DNA from: Dehalococcoidia bacterium
Lineage (GTDB): Bacteria > Chloroflexota > Dehalococcoidia > Dehalococcoidales > RBG-16-60-22
Assembly: GCA_030615035.1 (NCBI GenBank)
Contig: JAUXAC010000010.1
Location: 1-42,889, forward strand
DNA: 42,889 nt
Direction: 5' to 3'
The notes under the pieces were generated by a model, which searched no databases, was not told the DNA's origin, and saw nothing but the letters and a program-made list of their open reading frames with translations. Below, piece after piece: positions 1 through 8,112 of the stretch (position 1 is its first letter; each line of letters begins with the position of its first letter). Position numbers and translations under genes: made by a program.

Positions 1-288
1 AGCACGTATTGGTAACAGCCCCTCTTCTTCTGCTAATCCATCCAGAATCTCCCCCAGGGAATTATGTTTTATATTCCACTGGTGCTCCATGCGTTCTTCG
101 CGGTGCAGCAAATAGTCGTATGTAACTATGTCAAGCTCTGATACAGATTCGTATACATCCATCAGCAGCTGATGTTTCTTATTTTCTTCAGCTATTCTGC
201 CTGACGTCACCAAGACTACAGAAACGAGAGCTACAACCAGGACAATTGAAACCCCAGCGCTCATATATAATTTGTTCTTAATCTTCAT
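1..288 (-). CDS. Membrane sensor protein, N-terminal part (probable PAS/histidine kinase), cut by window edge
   Basis: This is an open frame of 96 codons that runs off the left edge. It starts with ATG 13 nt after the stop of the upstream binding-protein gene. Residues 1-30 are a short basic start followed by one hydrophobic segment. A charged helical stretch follows, containing the pattern YDYLLHREER and a later QW, which I associate with N-terminal sensor regions of membrane histidine kinases in anaerobic bacteria and archaea. No kinase domain is visible because the gene is truncated, so the kinase call is inference from that segment and from its place behind two solute-binding proteins. 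There is no clear Shine-Dalgarno; translation is probably coupled to the upstream gene. Its first 60 nt are about 85% identical to the start of the neighbouring binding-protein gene. Confidence 0.6.
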   Translation of the reverse strand, partial: MKIKNKLYMSAGVSIVLVVALVSVVLVTSGRIAEENKKHQLLMDVYESVSELDIVTYDYLLHREERMEHQWNIKHNSLGEILDGLAEEEGLLPIRA

Positions 289-386
289 CTTAACATCCGT
301 TTTAACGTATTATTCCAATAGCTTCCGGTTTAACTTCTTCCAAAGCATCTAAGTAAATATAATCCAGATAATTTGGAACCTCCGTT
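229..386 (-). repeat. Direct repeat copy 1 (gene junction: binding-protein 3' end + sensor 5' end)
   Basis: It spans the last ~28 codons of the downstream binding protein, a 13-nt spacer and the first 20 codons of the sensor gene. It matches copy 2 at 1256-1413. By eye the identity is near 85-90%, and the intergenic spacer differs at one position. The central parts of the two binding proteins are far more diverged. Confidence 0.75.
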
Positions 387-1315
387 TTATCTGTTAAGTT
401 ATTTTCCATCTTCCATCTTGCTTGGTCTTCCATTGCTATAATCATGCTTTGGGTCAGGTCAACAACAAAATGGAAATCTGACCAAACCGATTCGATATAC
501 GGTAAATCAAGATTTACTCGCCTTGCAATAATTTCTTTAGCTTCTAAATTGTTGTTTTTAACAAATTCTTCTGCTTGTACCAATGCCTTCAGAAGGCGCT
601 TGATCTTTTCTGGATATTTTTGGATAAATTCGTCCTTAGAAAAGACAACCCAATAAACATCTTGCCCACCGTGTGCAGACCAGACAATTGCATTGTCTCC
701 AAGACTATTCTTAATATGATAGTTGTGGGGATGCCATGTAATTGTTGCGTCAACTTCACCCTGCGCAATAGCTTCTGGCATATCAGGGGGGTGTACGGCA
801 ACGAGTTCAACGTCTTCCAATGATAGACCATTAAATACGAGAGTCCTTCCAAGATAATATTCCGCTGAACTCCCTGGTTTGATTCCTATCTTTTTATCCT
901 TCAAATCACTCAAACTAGAAATTCCTCTATCTCTTCGTGCAATGATATAATCAATAATAGCGGTATTAATCGATGCCAACACTTTAATATCAACCCCCTC
1001 TAAACCGAGACCTGTTATCACGAAGTCAACAGTATCAGCCACATCAACTTCGCCTGCCAAAAGAGCATTCTTTGTTTCTATACCAGTATCATACGCTTTT
1101 ACTGTGGCATCAAGACCATTCTCTTCAAAATAACCTTTTGCCTCAGCTATCCAAATAACAGTTGAAAGTTCTTGGGTTGTAGCACCAACACTAATCTTCT
1201 CAACAGGTCCGGTATATTCTTCAGGCTGGTTTTGGCAACCGCCAATTGAAATTCCAGTTACAACCAGGATAATTGAAATCCCAGCACTTACATATAATTT
1301 GTTTTTGATGTTCAT
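302..1315 (-). CDS. NMT1/SsuA-like substrate-binding lipoprotein (second copy)
   Basis: A periplasmic-binding-type protein of the NMT1/TauA/SsuA superfamily, 337 aa. After a lipobox with Cys27 (GGC) comes the typical two-lobe fold, with the pattern IAEAKGYFEENGLD near the N-terminus and a late EDQARW. The family binds small organic ligands such as sulfonates, nitrate or pyrimidine precursors; the ligand here cannot be told. It is a paralogue of the gene at 1329-2321: about half of the residues match overall, but the last ~28 residues are nearly identical. The first 20 residues match the sensor encoded downstream instead of the paralogue's own signal peptide, so the secretion signal appears borrowed. 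No permease or ATPase lies nearby, so it may serve sensing and not transport. Confidence 0.8.
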   Translation of the reverse strand: MNIKNKLYVSAGISIILVVTGISIGGCQNQPEEYTGPVEKISVGATTQELSTVIWIAEAKGYFEENGLDATVKAYDTGIETKNALLAGEVDVADTVDFVITGLGLEGVDIKVLASINTAIIDYIIARRDRGISSLSDLKDKKIGIKPGSSAEYYLGRTLVFNGLSLEDVELVAVHPPDMPEAIAQGEVDATITWHPHNYHIKNSLGDNAIVWSAHGGQDVYWVVFSKDEFIQKYPEKIKRLLKALVQAEEFVKNNNLEAKEIIARRVNLDLPYIESVWSDFHFVVDLTQSMIIAMEDQARWKMENNLTDKTEVPNYLDYIYLDALEEVKPEAIGIIR

Positions 1316-1413
1316 CTTAACATCTGTTTTAGCGTATTATTCCAATAGCTTCCGGTTTAACCTCTTCCAGAGCGTCCATGTAAATATAATCAAGATAGTT
1401 TGGAACCTCTGTT
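1256..1413 (-). repeat. Direct repeat copy 2 (gene junction between the two binding proteins)
   Basis: It covers the 3' end of the first binding-protein gene, the 13-nt spacer and the signal-peptide region of the second. It is the partner of 229-386 in the same orientation and at the same relative position, as expected from tandem duplication of a unit running from binding-protein body to sensor start. Confidence 0.75.
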
Positions 1414-2321
1414 GCATCAGTTAGTCCCTGTTTTATACTCCACCGTGCCTGGTCTTCAAATAGGATCAACATAGCCTGTTCAAGGATAACGGCAAACTTC
1501 TGGTTTGGCCAACTGTAATCTATATAAGCTGAGTCATAATCAAATCTGTCCTTTACAAACTCTTTGGCATCTTCAGAATTGTCTTTAATATAATCCTCTG
1601 CCCCTAATACTGATTTTATAAAGCGCTCAGCTGCTGCAGGATTGTTTTCTATCCAATCCTCTTTTGTAATTAATACAAAGTAAAAACTCTCTACCACAGA
1701 CCAGCTTACTGCATTGTCACCTAGTTCTTCCTTTATATTATAAACATTAGGATCCCAGGTAACACCAGCATCCACATCTCCATTAATTACAGCTTTTACT
1801 ATTCCTGATGGCTTTAAATCAACTAACTCTACGTCATCAATGGAGAGGCCATTATATAACAAAAATTTTCCAAGATCAGACTCGGCACTGCTCTTTTTTG
1901 TGACTCCAATTCTTTTACCTTTTAAATCTGTAGGAGTTGTAATTCCTTTATCTTTTCGGGCAACTAATTCTATAACTTCTGCGGTAGCAACAGTTCCAAA
2001 TACCCTAAGGTCTGTATGATCAAAACTGTTGCTCACAAAAACAAAATCAGCAGAAGTGGCAATATCAGCTTCTCCAGTTATAAGAGCATCAGCAGCAGCC
2101 TTACCAGAGCCATAATCTTTTATGGTCACCTCTAAACCATTTTCTTCAAAAAATCCCTGATGTTCAGCAACATAAACAAGAGCTCCAGTCTCTCCGGCAT
2201 ATGCAGCTAATGTTATTTTCTCAAGCGGTTCGGCCGGCTTCTCAACACCAACGCAGCCACCTCCAACCATAGCCACCACAACTATGCCTACCATAACGAC
2301 TGCGGATATCGTCCTTTTCAT
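1329..2321 (-). CDS. NMT1/SsuA-like substrate-binding lipoprotein (first copy)
   Basis: Substrate-binding lipoprotein, 330 aa, with a hydrophobic signal peptide and lipobox Cys23 (GGGC). The body shows the NMT1-family layout: VAEHQGFFEENGLEV near the start, a DLKGKRIGV motif, and VDAGVTWDPN in the second lobe. The start is well supported by GGAGGT placed 7 nt before ATG. It is the first gene of a minus-strand operon that continues into a paralogous binding protein 13 nt downstream and then the sensor. A promoter with a palindromic -35 region lies 50-80 nt upstream. No cognate permease or ATPase is present in the window, so a role as ligand-presenting partner of the sensor is as likely as transport. 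Confidence 0.82.
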   Translation of the reverse strand: MKRTISAVVMVGIVVVAMVGGGCVGVEKPAEPLEKITLAAYAGETGALVYVAEHQGFFEENGLEVTIKDYGSGKAAADALITGEADIATSADFVFVSNSFDHTDLRVFGTVATAEVIELVARKDKGITTPTDLKGKRIGVTKKSSAESDLGKFLLYNGLSIDDVELVDLKPSGIVKAVINGDVDAGVTWDPNVYNIKEELGDNAVSWSVVESFYFVLITKEDWIENNPAAAERFIKSVLGAEDYIKDNSEDAKEFVKDRFDYDSAYIDYSWPNQKFAVILEQAMLILFEDQARWSIKQGLTDATEVPNYLDYIYMDALEEVKPEAIGIIR

Positions 2322-2370
2322 CTTGTGTACCTCCGAAGCTAAGGACTACCTTAATATGTCATGCGTCCAT

Positions 2371-2400
2371 ATTATGTGCACAGTAAGTGACAATTGTCAA
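2371..2400 (-). promoter_or_regulatory. Sigma-70-type promoter with palindromic operator
   Basis: On the minus strand, TTGACA (2395-2400) is followed after 18 nt by CATAAT (2371-2376). A perfect 12-bp palindrome TGACAATTGTCA at 2388-2399 overlaps the -35 box, a classic place for a repressor or activator dimer. It lies about 45 nt ahead of the first binding-protein start. The rest of the 2322-2565 gap holds nothing else I can support. Confidence 0.6.
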
Positions 2401-2565
2401 TACACTATGGCGCTATTTTAGCGTGTTCTGCTTAGTGGCTTAGAATTAATGATAGTAAATCTGATGAAGATTGAGCCGGGAGGAGTAGCCAAATTGATAA
2501 ATGCGGTAACGGCTCTTGGGAGTCCGTGATTCAAATAATGGGGCAGTTTGCTTCCTCAGCACTGG

Positions 2566-4263
2566 TTAGGTGCGAATCATTACCGAGAATCCTACCGGAA
2601 CCAGATATTGCCATTGAGGGCCAACCACCCCTAGCGGTCCCAGCACTGCCCCGGCGAAAATAAGCAGCAGTGCCAACCAGGCGGTAGCCTCGGCTGGTTT
2701 CTGTTTCCACCCGAAGCTATTTTGGATTAGCGGCGAGACAATAGCCAGGGCAAGCCCCAAGAGTGCCAGGTTAAGGGAGTAGATAGCCCCGGCCATTAAG
2801 AGCAGTGCAAGGATAATGGAGGCGGATGCCATAGGCTTGCTATTTGGGTTTAAGCGAGCTACGGTTTCTCTGAATCCTCGCCTACTTCTGTCCTTCTCTT
2901 TAGCTTTTGCCGCGGTGACAATAAAATGGGCTCTCCGGGCGACAATAAAAGCCAGGATAGCGATAGTGGTATGCAGATAAAACGAAACATAGGCACAGGT
3001 TACCTGGCTCAGGTGTCGGAACATCTTTATTGGTGTGCGGTACCGGCCAACCACTACCCGGGCTAAGGGGCTCGCTGCGGCCAGCCAGCCGAAAGCCACT
3101 AGCCCCCAGGCAGTGGTAGTCATAGCATTGACGGAAACAAAGGAGATGGCCAGTAAAAGTAATAGGTAAGGCAGAAATAGGGAAGTAGCCGTCCTTCTCA
3201 ACGTATGTGCTATAATGTCCCATTTTTCGGCGAAAGACGCTGAGGCGGACTTAATAAAGGGCACAGTATGCTGGGCGAAGGTCTCAGTATCGGCCATGGT
3301 CATGCGATAGGTGCGTTTTCTCATCTGCCCTAAATTCTCCGGGACACCTTCACTGCAGACTATGTCTTCGGCGAAAAATCCGGTATATCCAGCATCACGC
3401 AAGGCTATGGTAAAAGCTACATCCTCGGCGACAACTTCGGGGAAGCCTTCTGCCTTGGAGTAGGCTTCAGTGCGAACAAGTACCCCGTGCCCCAGCATAA
3501 GGGGGAACCCGTAGTGATTCCGCGGGACATTGTTATGCTCCCAGCGAATTAGAGTTTCGGCGAGGAAATGTTCAGTAAATTCATTTCTGGTGCTGGAACC
3601 GCTATCATGGTTTGCCTGTACAAATCCGATTAGCTTATCCTGCTGAATGTAAAAAGAGGTCTTCTTCAGAAAGTCCTTGTTGAGTATACCGTCAGCGTCG
3701 CAAAGAGCAAAGAATTCATATCCCTTAGCTTGGTTGGCTAAAGCCAAGTTGAGGCTACGAGCCTTGAACCCCTCCAGCTTTTCTCGTCTGACGATGGTGG
3801 TCTTTTGCGGGAATTCTTTGTGGAATTCATCTACCTGGTCTCTTCCTTGTTGACTCTGGCTTACGTCGACAAGGAAGACATGAAAGTCGGGGTAGTTTTG
3901 ATTGACACAACTTAAGGCAGCGTCATACCTGAAATCGTCTACCGTTGTATAAAGAAGAGCTATATGGGGGAAACCGGCTTCGCCCCTTTCTTCTACCTTT
4001 ACCCTATGCTTTATCTTGCCTATCTGACGGAAGACCACCAGTCCGTAATGGTAGAGAGCGTAGAACCAAAAGATGGCGAGGCAGATTGCCGTGAGCACAA
4101 CCAAAATCCAAAGACCGGCAGATTCTGGCGTGCCGTAGGCGGAAGCGGCGTTTATCGCCAGTAAGACCAGTGAGACTAGCCAGACCACCAGAATTATTAG
4201 ATACATGGTGTTTTTCTTGGAGACTAGGTCAGGAGCTGAGTGGACTAATTTATTCTGCGGCAT
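2566..4263 (-). CDS. Membrane glycosyltransferase, family 2 (cellulose-synthase-like topology)
   Basis: Processive-type GT2 membrane enzyme, 565 aa. Two N-terminal membrane segments (~20-41 and ~52-76) precede a cytoplasmic glycosyltransferase domain (~98-330), with a DAD sugar-nucleotide/metal site at ~189-191 and the ED of an EDVAF motif at ~280. Several membrane segments fill the C-terminal ~200 residues. It probably transfers a sugar from a nucleotide donor to a lipid or growing surface glycan; donor and acceptor are unknown. I start at 4263, where GGAGG sits 7 nt before ATG. A longer frame opening at 4326 would begin inside the -35 box of the promoter at 4298-4326. The neighbours are sugar-phosphate enzymes. 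Confidence 0.8.
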   Translation of the reverse strand: MPQNKLVHSAPDLVSKKNTMYLIILVVWLVSLVLLAINAASAYGTPESAGLWILVVLTAICLAIFWFYALYHYGLVVFRQIGKIKHRVKVEERGEAGFPHIALLYTTVDDFRYDAALSCVNQNYPDFHVFLVDVSQSQQGRDQVDEFHKEFPQKTTIVRREKLEGFKARSLNLALANQAKGYEFFALCDADGILNKDFLKKTSFYIQQDKLIGFVQANHDSGSSTRNEFTEHFLAETLIRWEHNNVPRNHYGFPLMLGHGVLVRTEAYSKAEGFPEVVAEDVAFTIALRDAGYTGFFAEDIVCSEGVPENLGQMRKRTYRMTMADTETFAQHTVPFIKSASASFAEKWDIIAHTLRRTATSLFLPYLLLLLAISFVSVNAMTTTAWGLVAFGWLAAASPLARVVVGRYRTPIKMFRHLSQVTCAYVSFYLHTTIAILAFIVARRAHFIVTAAKAKEKDRSRRGFRETVARLNPNSKPMASASIILALLLMAGAIYSLNLALLGLALAIVSPLIQNSFGWKQKPAEATAWLALLLIFAGAVLGPLGVVGPQWQYLVPVGFSVMIRT

Positions 4264-4297
4264 GGACAACCTCCATTGAAAGCTCTTTTGATGGTGA

Positions 4298-4326
4298 ATT
4301 ATAACAGAGAGGTACCGCTTTAGCAA
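4298..4326 (-). promoter_or_regulatory. Promoter of the GT2 gene
   Basis: On the minus strand, TTGCTA (4321-4326), a 17-nt spacer and a perfect TATAAT (4298-4303) stand 35 nt before the chosen ATG. It is divergent from the promoter at 4356-4384. Confidence 0.6.
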
Positions 4327-4355
4327 GATAACTTTCCCTTTATTACCTTAACAGA

Positions 4356-4384
4356 TTGACACTTCCTCTTGGCCAAGTTATCCT
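4356..4384 (+). promoter_or_regulatory. Promoter of the OtsB-like gene
   Basis: TTGACA (4356-4361), a 17-nt spacer and TATCCT (4379-4384). The expected transcription start near 4391 leaves only about 15 nt of leader before the ATG at 4406. Confidence 0.55.
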
Positions 4385-4405
4385 AGTAAGCAAGGTGAAC
4401 CTCAA

Positions 4406-5218
4406 ATGAATTATCTGTTTTCAAATCTGGAGCAAGTAAAAAAAGTGGTGTTTACCCAGCCTTTTGGCCTGATTTTCGATGTCGATGGAACCATCGCTGA
4501 AATTGCCCCTACTGCTGAGGCAGTGAAGGTTACCCCCGGATGCAAAAAGCACCTTAGGTCTTTAGTCAAGCGTCTGCCTGTGGTGGCGGCTATTTCCGGG
4601 AGGTTAACCAAGATATTGAGACGCCTGGTGGGTGTAGACGGGGTGGTCTACTATGGCAATCATGGCCTGGAACGATGGTTTAAGGGGCAAGTCGAAATTC
4701 GGCCAGAAGCACAAGACTATGTGGGGAAAACCGCTGTTGCTATCAAGGAGCTGGGTCCAATTCTCCACCCTCTGGGAGTTGTCTTTGAGGATAAAGGTGC
4801 CGGGCTCGTTTTCCACTACCGGACATTGCCTCATCGGGAAAAGGTGAGAGAGACCATCTTAGAAGAGATAAGCCGTTCCTCCGCTGCCCAATCGTTTAAT
4901 ATTGATAAGGCTAGAACCGTTATTGAGCTTCGTCCTCCGATTGAGATAACTAAAGGGTCAGTATTGAAGGAAATCATTGAGAGCTATCATCTTGGGGCTG
5001 CTGTCTATATGGGAGATGACGTTGCTGATATAGATGCCTTTGATACTATGCATGCCTTATCACGTAGCACTGCATTTCAAGGTTTGGCCCTCGGGGTGGT
5101 TGGGGAAGAAACACCACCAAATGTTGCCGAAAGAGCCGATTTACTCCTCAGGGGGGTGGGTGAGGTGGAGGCTTTTCTAAAATGGCTGGACGAAACCATA
5201 CCCCTCAAGTCACACTGA
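4406..5218 (+). CDS. otsB: Trehalose-6-phosphate phosphatase-like HAD hydrolase
   Basis: HAD-superfamily sugar phosphatase of the OtsB type, 270 aa, the usual length. Motif I FDVDGT (~24-29) supplies the two catalytic aspartates, motif II is AISGR (~62-66), and motif IV is MGDDVADIDAF (~202-212). The family removes phosphate from trehalose-6-phosphate, although related enzymes act on other glycosyl phosphates such as glucosyl- or mannosyl-3-phosphoglycerate. No trehalose-6-phosphate synthase is visible in the window, so the true substrate is open. AGGTGA stands about 8 nt before ATG, behind its own promoter. It is divergent from the GT2 gene and convergent with galT. Confidence 0.8.
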   Translation: MNYLFSNLEQVKKVVFTQPFGLIFDVDGTIAEIAPTAEAVKVTPGCKKHLRSLVKRLPVVAAISGRLTKILRRLVGVDGVVYYGNHGLERWFKGQVEIRPEAQDYVGKTAVAIKELGPILHPLGVVFEDKGAGLVFHYRTLPHREKVRETILEEISRSSAAQSFNIDKARTVIELRPPIEITKGSVLKEIIESYHLGAAVYMGDDVADIDAFDTMHALSRSTAFQGLALGVVGEETPPNVAERADLLLRGVGEVEAFLKWLDETIPLKSH

Positions 5219-5250
5219 GGCTGCTTTACTATTCAAGCGTAAAATGCTGA

Positions 5251-6327
5251 TTATTTCCCGAATTCTACATCAGAAGAGATGACCTTTTTGTTCCGGCTAT
5301 TTGAGTTGGAATAAAGGCTTAGAGAGGCGGCACACTCTCTCATATGGCTGGCGGTGTGTTCTGGCAGTGCCGTATTTACATAGATACCCGAGCCCATTTC
5401 AAACCCGGCAATAGTAGTTATCCTTGGCACTATCCTGATATGCCAGTGGTAATACGGGTCCTCTTCATCCGCTGTAGTTGAGGTTTCAATCATATAGTTG
5501 AAGGCGGGGTCATCAAGCCCCTGGTATAAGCAAAGGAGGGTATCCTTTAGCACTCTGGCCAGTTCGGCAAGACGCGACGTTGGATAAAGTCCAAAGGACG
5601 CGTAATGTTTTTTGGGGACAATCCATGTCTCATATGATACACGTGAGGCATAAGGTTGGAAGACAACTAATTGATTGGTCTCGGCAATGATTCTCTCTCC
5701 CTTCCCTAGCTCCTCACTGAGCAAATCGCAGTAAAGGCACCTGCCGATATCAGCATAGTAATCATGAGCAACATCAAATTTTCGGCGGTAGTAAATAGCC
5801 ATGACGGGTGTCGCCACTAACTGGGAGTGAGAGTGTACCAGAGATGTCCCTGATGCCCAGCCCTGATTCTTGAAAATAGTAATGAACTTGAGTTGCCGAT
5901 TTTTCTTTAACGTATTGTATCTTTCCTGGTAGGCTATCAGTACCTTTTCTACCTGTTCATATGTCATCAACGCCATCGACATGTTGTGAGAAGGTGTTTC
6001 TATGATTACCTCGTGTATCCCGAAGCCTTGCATTTTGCGGAAAAAAGGTCCATCGTCTATCCTAGCATTATTCTCTCCGGGCGATAGCGCTGCGAAACGA
6101 TTGGGTACTACTCTTACCTCCCAGTCTAAGGCTTGGTTCGATACGGGGAGCCTGAAGACTTCTTCCGGTGTTTGGTCTTCGTTACCCGGACAAAACGGAC
6201 AGGACGCATCCCAACCGGGTAACTCATTGGCACGTCTTGTTTTTGGCCTTTGCTGAGGGCGTTTAGCCCTCTCCGGGGCTATTATCACCCATGCTTTGGT
6301 GGTAGGGTCTTGTCTTAGTTCCGACAT
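5251..6327 (-). CDS. galT: Galactose-1-phosphate uridylyltransferase
   Basis: HIT-superfamily enzyme of the Leloir pathway, exchanging UMP between UDP-glucose and galactose-1-phosphate; 358 aa. Visible features are the zinc pair CPFC (Cys43, Cys46), the active-site His-X-His as HSHSQ (165-169), a second CLYC pair, and YHWHIRIVPR near the C-terminus. The usual middle residue of the His triad, Pro, is Ser here, as in some archaeal-type relatives; both histidines are kept. It lies 48 nt downstream of glgC on the same strand and is probably co-transcribed. The ribosome site is weak (AAAGG ~11 nt before ATG). A wider nucleotidyl-transfer role in sugar-phosphate metabolism is possible. Confidence 0.85.
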   Translation of the reverse strand: MSELRQDPTTKAWVIIAPERAKRPQQRPKTRRANELPGWDASCPFCPGNEDQTPEEVFRLPVSNQALDWEVRVVPNRFAALSPGENNARIDDGPFFRKMQGFGIHEVIIETPSHNMSMALMTYEQVEKVLIAYQERYNTLKKNRQLKFITIFKNQGWASGTSLVHSHSQLVATPVMAIYYRRKFDVAHDYYADIGRCLYCDLLSEELGKGERIIAETNQLVVFQPYASRVSYETWIVPKKHYASFGLYPTSRLAELARVLKDTLLCLYQGLDDPAFNYMIETSTTADEEDPYYHWHIRIVPRITTIAGFEMGSGIYVNTALPEHTASHMRECAASLSLYSNSNSRNKKVISSDVEFGK

Positions 6328-6375
6328 TTTGTCTTCTGCCTTTCATTTTGAGCTAACTAGCCGACCTAATATTTA

Positions 6376-7659
6376 TTACTTTCGGCTGGAGCGACGCCGC
6401 CTTGTGGTGATTGTTTCGCCACTTTGAATTTCAAGGCTGGGAAAATTATCTTCGGTGACACTACAGGCGATTTCACAATTACGGCCTATCCTAATCCCTT
6501 CAGGAATCTTAGCTCCCTTACCGACAACGGTTATCCCGGTATTCAGCATTTCAGGTTCTTTGCGGTTAACCTGGAAATCGTCACCAAAGCCAATGCGAGA
6601 GCCGGCGCCGACTACTACTTCCTTGTCTAGGATTGAATAGTCAATGACACTATCCCGACCAATAACGCTATCGGACAAGATAATTGAGTGCTTGATTACA
6701 GCATTTTTAGCTACCTTGACTCCTGGTGAGAGGATTGAAGTCTCTACACGCCCCTCAATAACACAGCCGTTGGATATCATACTGTTAATAATGTCGCCTC
6801 GCTGGGAAATGACAGCCGGTGGTCTTTGCTCTTCCTGGGTGCGGACAGGCCAATCAGCACTGAATTTGATGGAGGGTGGGTCATCGAGTAGCTTCATATT
6901 AGCCTGCCAATAGCTTCGCACCGTACCGACATCACGCCAGTAGCCCTCAAAAATATAGGCGAAAATATTGCTGTTGCCCACCATTCGGGGGAAGATATTC
7001 CGACCAAAATCATGTTTGGAGGACCTACGCTGGGCATCTTCCTCTAACCATCTTTGCAGAACATCCTTTTGGAAAAGGTAAACACCCATGGAGGCAAGGT
7101 CACTCTTTGGTTCTTTAACTTTTTCCTGGAAGCTGGTCAATCGTCCCTCTTCGTCCACTGTTACCGTGCCAAACTCATGTAACTCCTCTTTGGGCATGCG
7201 AGTAACGGCAAGAGTAAATTCCGCACCGGTCTTTTCATGAAATTTGAGCATACCAGAGTAGTCCATTTTGTAAACATGGTCACCGCTAAGGATTAGCACC
7301 AGCTCAGCATTCTCCTCCTCAATAAACTGTAAGTTTTGATATATAGCGTCGGCGGTTCCCTTATACCAGTCACGGCTCCCTTCACGCTCCAAATAAGGGT
7401 GCAGTAACTGTATTTTACTGTCTGGACGGGCTAAGCCCCATGGCATACCAACACCTATGTGGTCAACAAGAGAGCGAGGCTGATATTGGGTCAGGACAGC
7501 CAGTTTGTAAATCCCTGAATTGACGCAATTGCTTAAGGTAAAATCTATGATACGGTACTTACCGGCAAAAGGAATCGCTGGTTTGGTTCGTTCTAGTGCC
7601 AAGATGCCTAGCCGCTCGCCTGCGCCTCCAGCTAGGATAATAGCCACGATGTTTTCCAT
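6376..7659 (-). CDS. glgC: Glucose-1-phosphate adenylyltransferase
   Basis: ADP-glucose pyrophosphorylase, making ADP-glucose from glucose-1-phosphate and ATP for glycogen or other glucosides; 427 aa from the ATG used. The nucleotidyl-transferase signature [11 protein letters not shown] opens the protein, followed by ERTKPAIPF and [10 protein letters not shown]. The middle holds GTADAIYQN and the [10 protein letters not shown] metal-binding segment, and the C-terminal third has the hexapeptide left-handed beta-helix. Two starts are possible: GTG at 7671, almost touching the GGGGAGG ribosome site, or ATG at 7659, 11 nt after it; I prefer the ATG. It is the first gene of a minus operon with galT and has a clear promoter about 120 nt upstream. 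Confidence 0.9.
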   Translation of the reverse strand: MENIVAIILAGGAGERLGILALERTKPAIPFAGKYRIIDFTLSNCVNSGIYKLAVLTQYQPRSLVDHIGVGMPWGLARPDSKIQLLHPYLEREGSRDWYKGTADAIYQNLQFIEEENAELVLILSGDHVYKMDYSGMLKFHEKTGAEFTLAVTRMPKEELHEFGTVTVDEEGRLTSFQEKVKEPKSDLASMGVYLFQKDVLQRWLEEDAQRRSSKHDFGRNIFPRMVGNSNIFAYIFEGYWRDVGTVRSYWQANMKLLDDPPSIKFSADWPVRTQEEQRPPAVISQRGDIINSMISNGCVIEGRVETSILSPGVKVAKNAVIKHSIILSDSVIGRDSVIDYSILDKEVVVGAGSRIGFGDDFQVNRKEPEMLNTGITVVGKGAKIPEGIRIGRNCEIACSVTEDNFPSLEIQSGETITTRRRRSSRK

Positions 7660-7775
7660 CGCGATCACCACCTCCCCTGCGTTTTTCAGTCAACGTAACT
7701 ATCTCATGTGGAAATACTGTATTATCAACGGTCGCTCTTATTCACCGGGCTATACTTATATTGATTTGTGCGTTC

Positions 7776-7804
7776 ATATTATATCGGTTTCATATGTATG
7801 TCAA
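7776..7804 (-). promoter_or_regulatory. Promoter of glgC-galT
   Basis: On the minus strand TTGACA (7799-7804) is followed by overlapping -10 candidates, TATAAT after 15 nt (7778-7783) or TAATAT after 17 nt (7776-7781). It implies a leader of ~110 nt before the glgC start, in which I recognise no riboswitch. Confidence 0.6.
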
Positions 7805-7871
7805 GAGAACTCTCATCAGGCAGTGAAATTCGATAACCCTGAGACGGTTTTCAGGATGTATTAAAAACAAG

Positions 7872-7900
7872 GGAGCCAAGGTTTACTCAGCTCCTTTTTT
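7872..7900 (+). terminator. Terminator-like hairpin ahead of the desulforedoxin gene
   Basis: The GGAGC / GCTCC arms (7872-7876 and 7890-7894), with an extra inner AG/CT pairing, are followed directly by six T on the plus strand. No plus-strand gene ends nearby, so it may block incoming transcription or act as a leader attenuator. Confidence 0.45.
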
Positions 7901-7963
7901 CCCTCTGGCTATATTCCCGGCAAAATTGTAATATAAAAACTGAAGAGGAAGGAGGTTTAGGAC

Positions 7964-8086
7964 ATGGCTGTTGAGAAAGTCGGTGAAAAATACAGGTGCA
8001 ATGTCTGTGGCAACGAGGTGGTTGTGACTGTGGTTGGCGGCGGTACCCTTGTTTGCTGTGGTGAGGATATGGGAAAAATCGAATAG
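7964..8086 (+). CDS. dsr: Desulforedoxin
   Basis: A 40-residue iron protein. It has the exact desulforedoxin cysteine layout, CNVC (Cys12, Cys15) and adjacent Cys31-Cys32 followed by GEDM, which binds one Fe(SCys)4 centre; the family is normally 36-40 residues and dimeric. As a free-standing domain it acts as a small electron carrier, and the same domain forms the N-terminus of desulfoferrodoxin. The start is firm: GGAGG lies about 8 nt before ATG. The next gene starts 26 nt downstream on the same strand. Likely role: redox carriage or oxygen/superoxide defence in an anaerobe; the superoxide reductase domain itself is absent. Confidence 0.88.
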   Translation: MAVEKVGEKYRCNVCGNEVVVTVVGGGTLVCCGEDMGKIE

Positions 8087-8112
8087 ATTGACAGAATAAA
8101 GGGGGTTGGCGA

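Noticed and set aside
4264..4326. Longer N-terminus of the GT2 protein starting at 4326
   Set aside because: It would begin inside the -35 box of the gene's own promoter, and the ATG at 4263 has a strong ribosome site.
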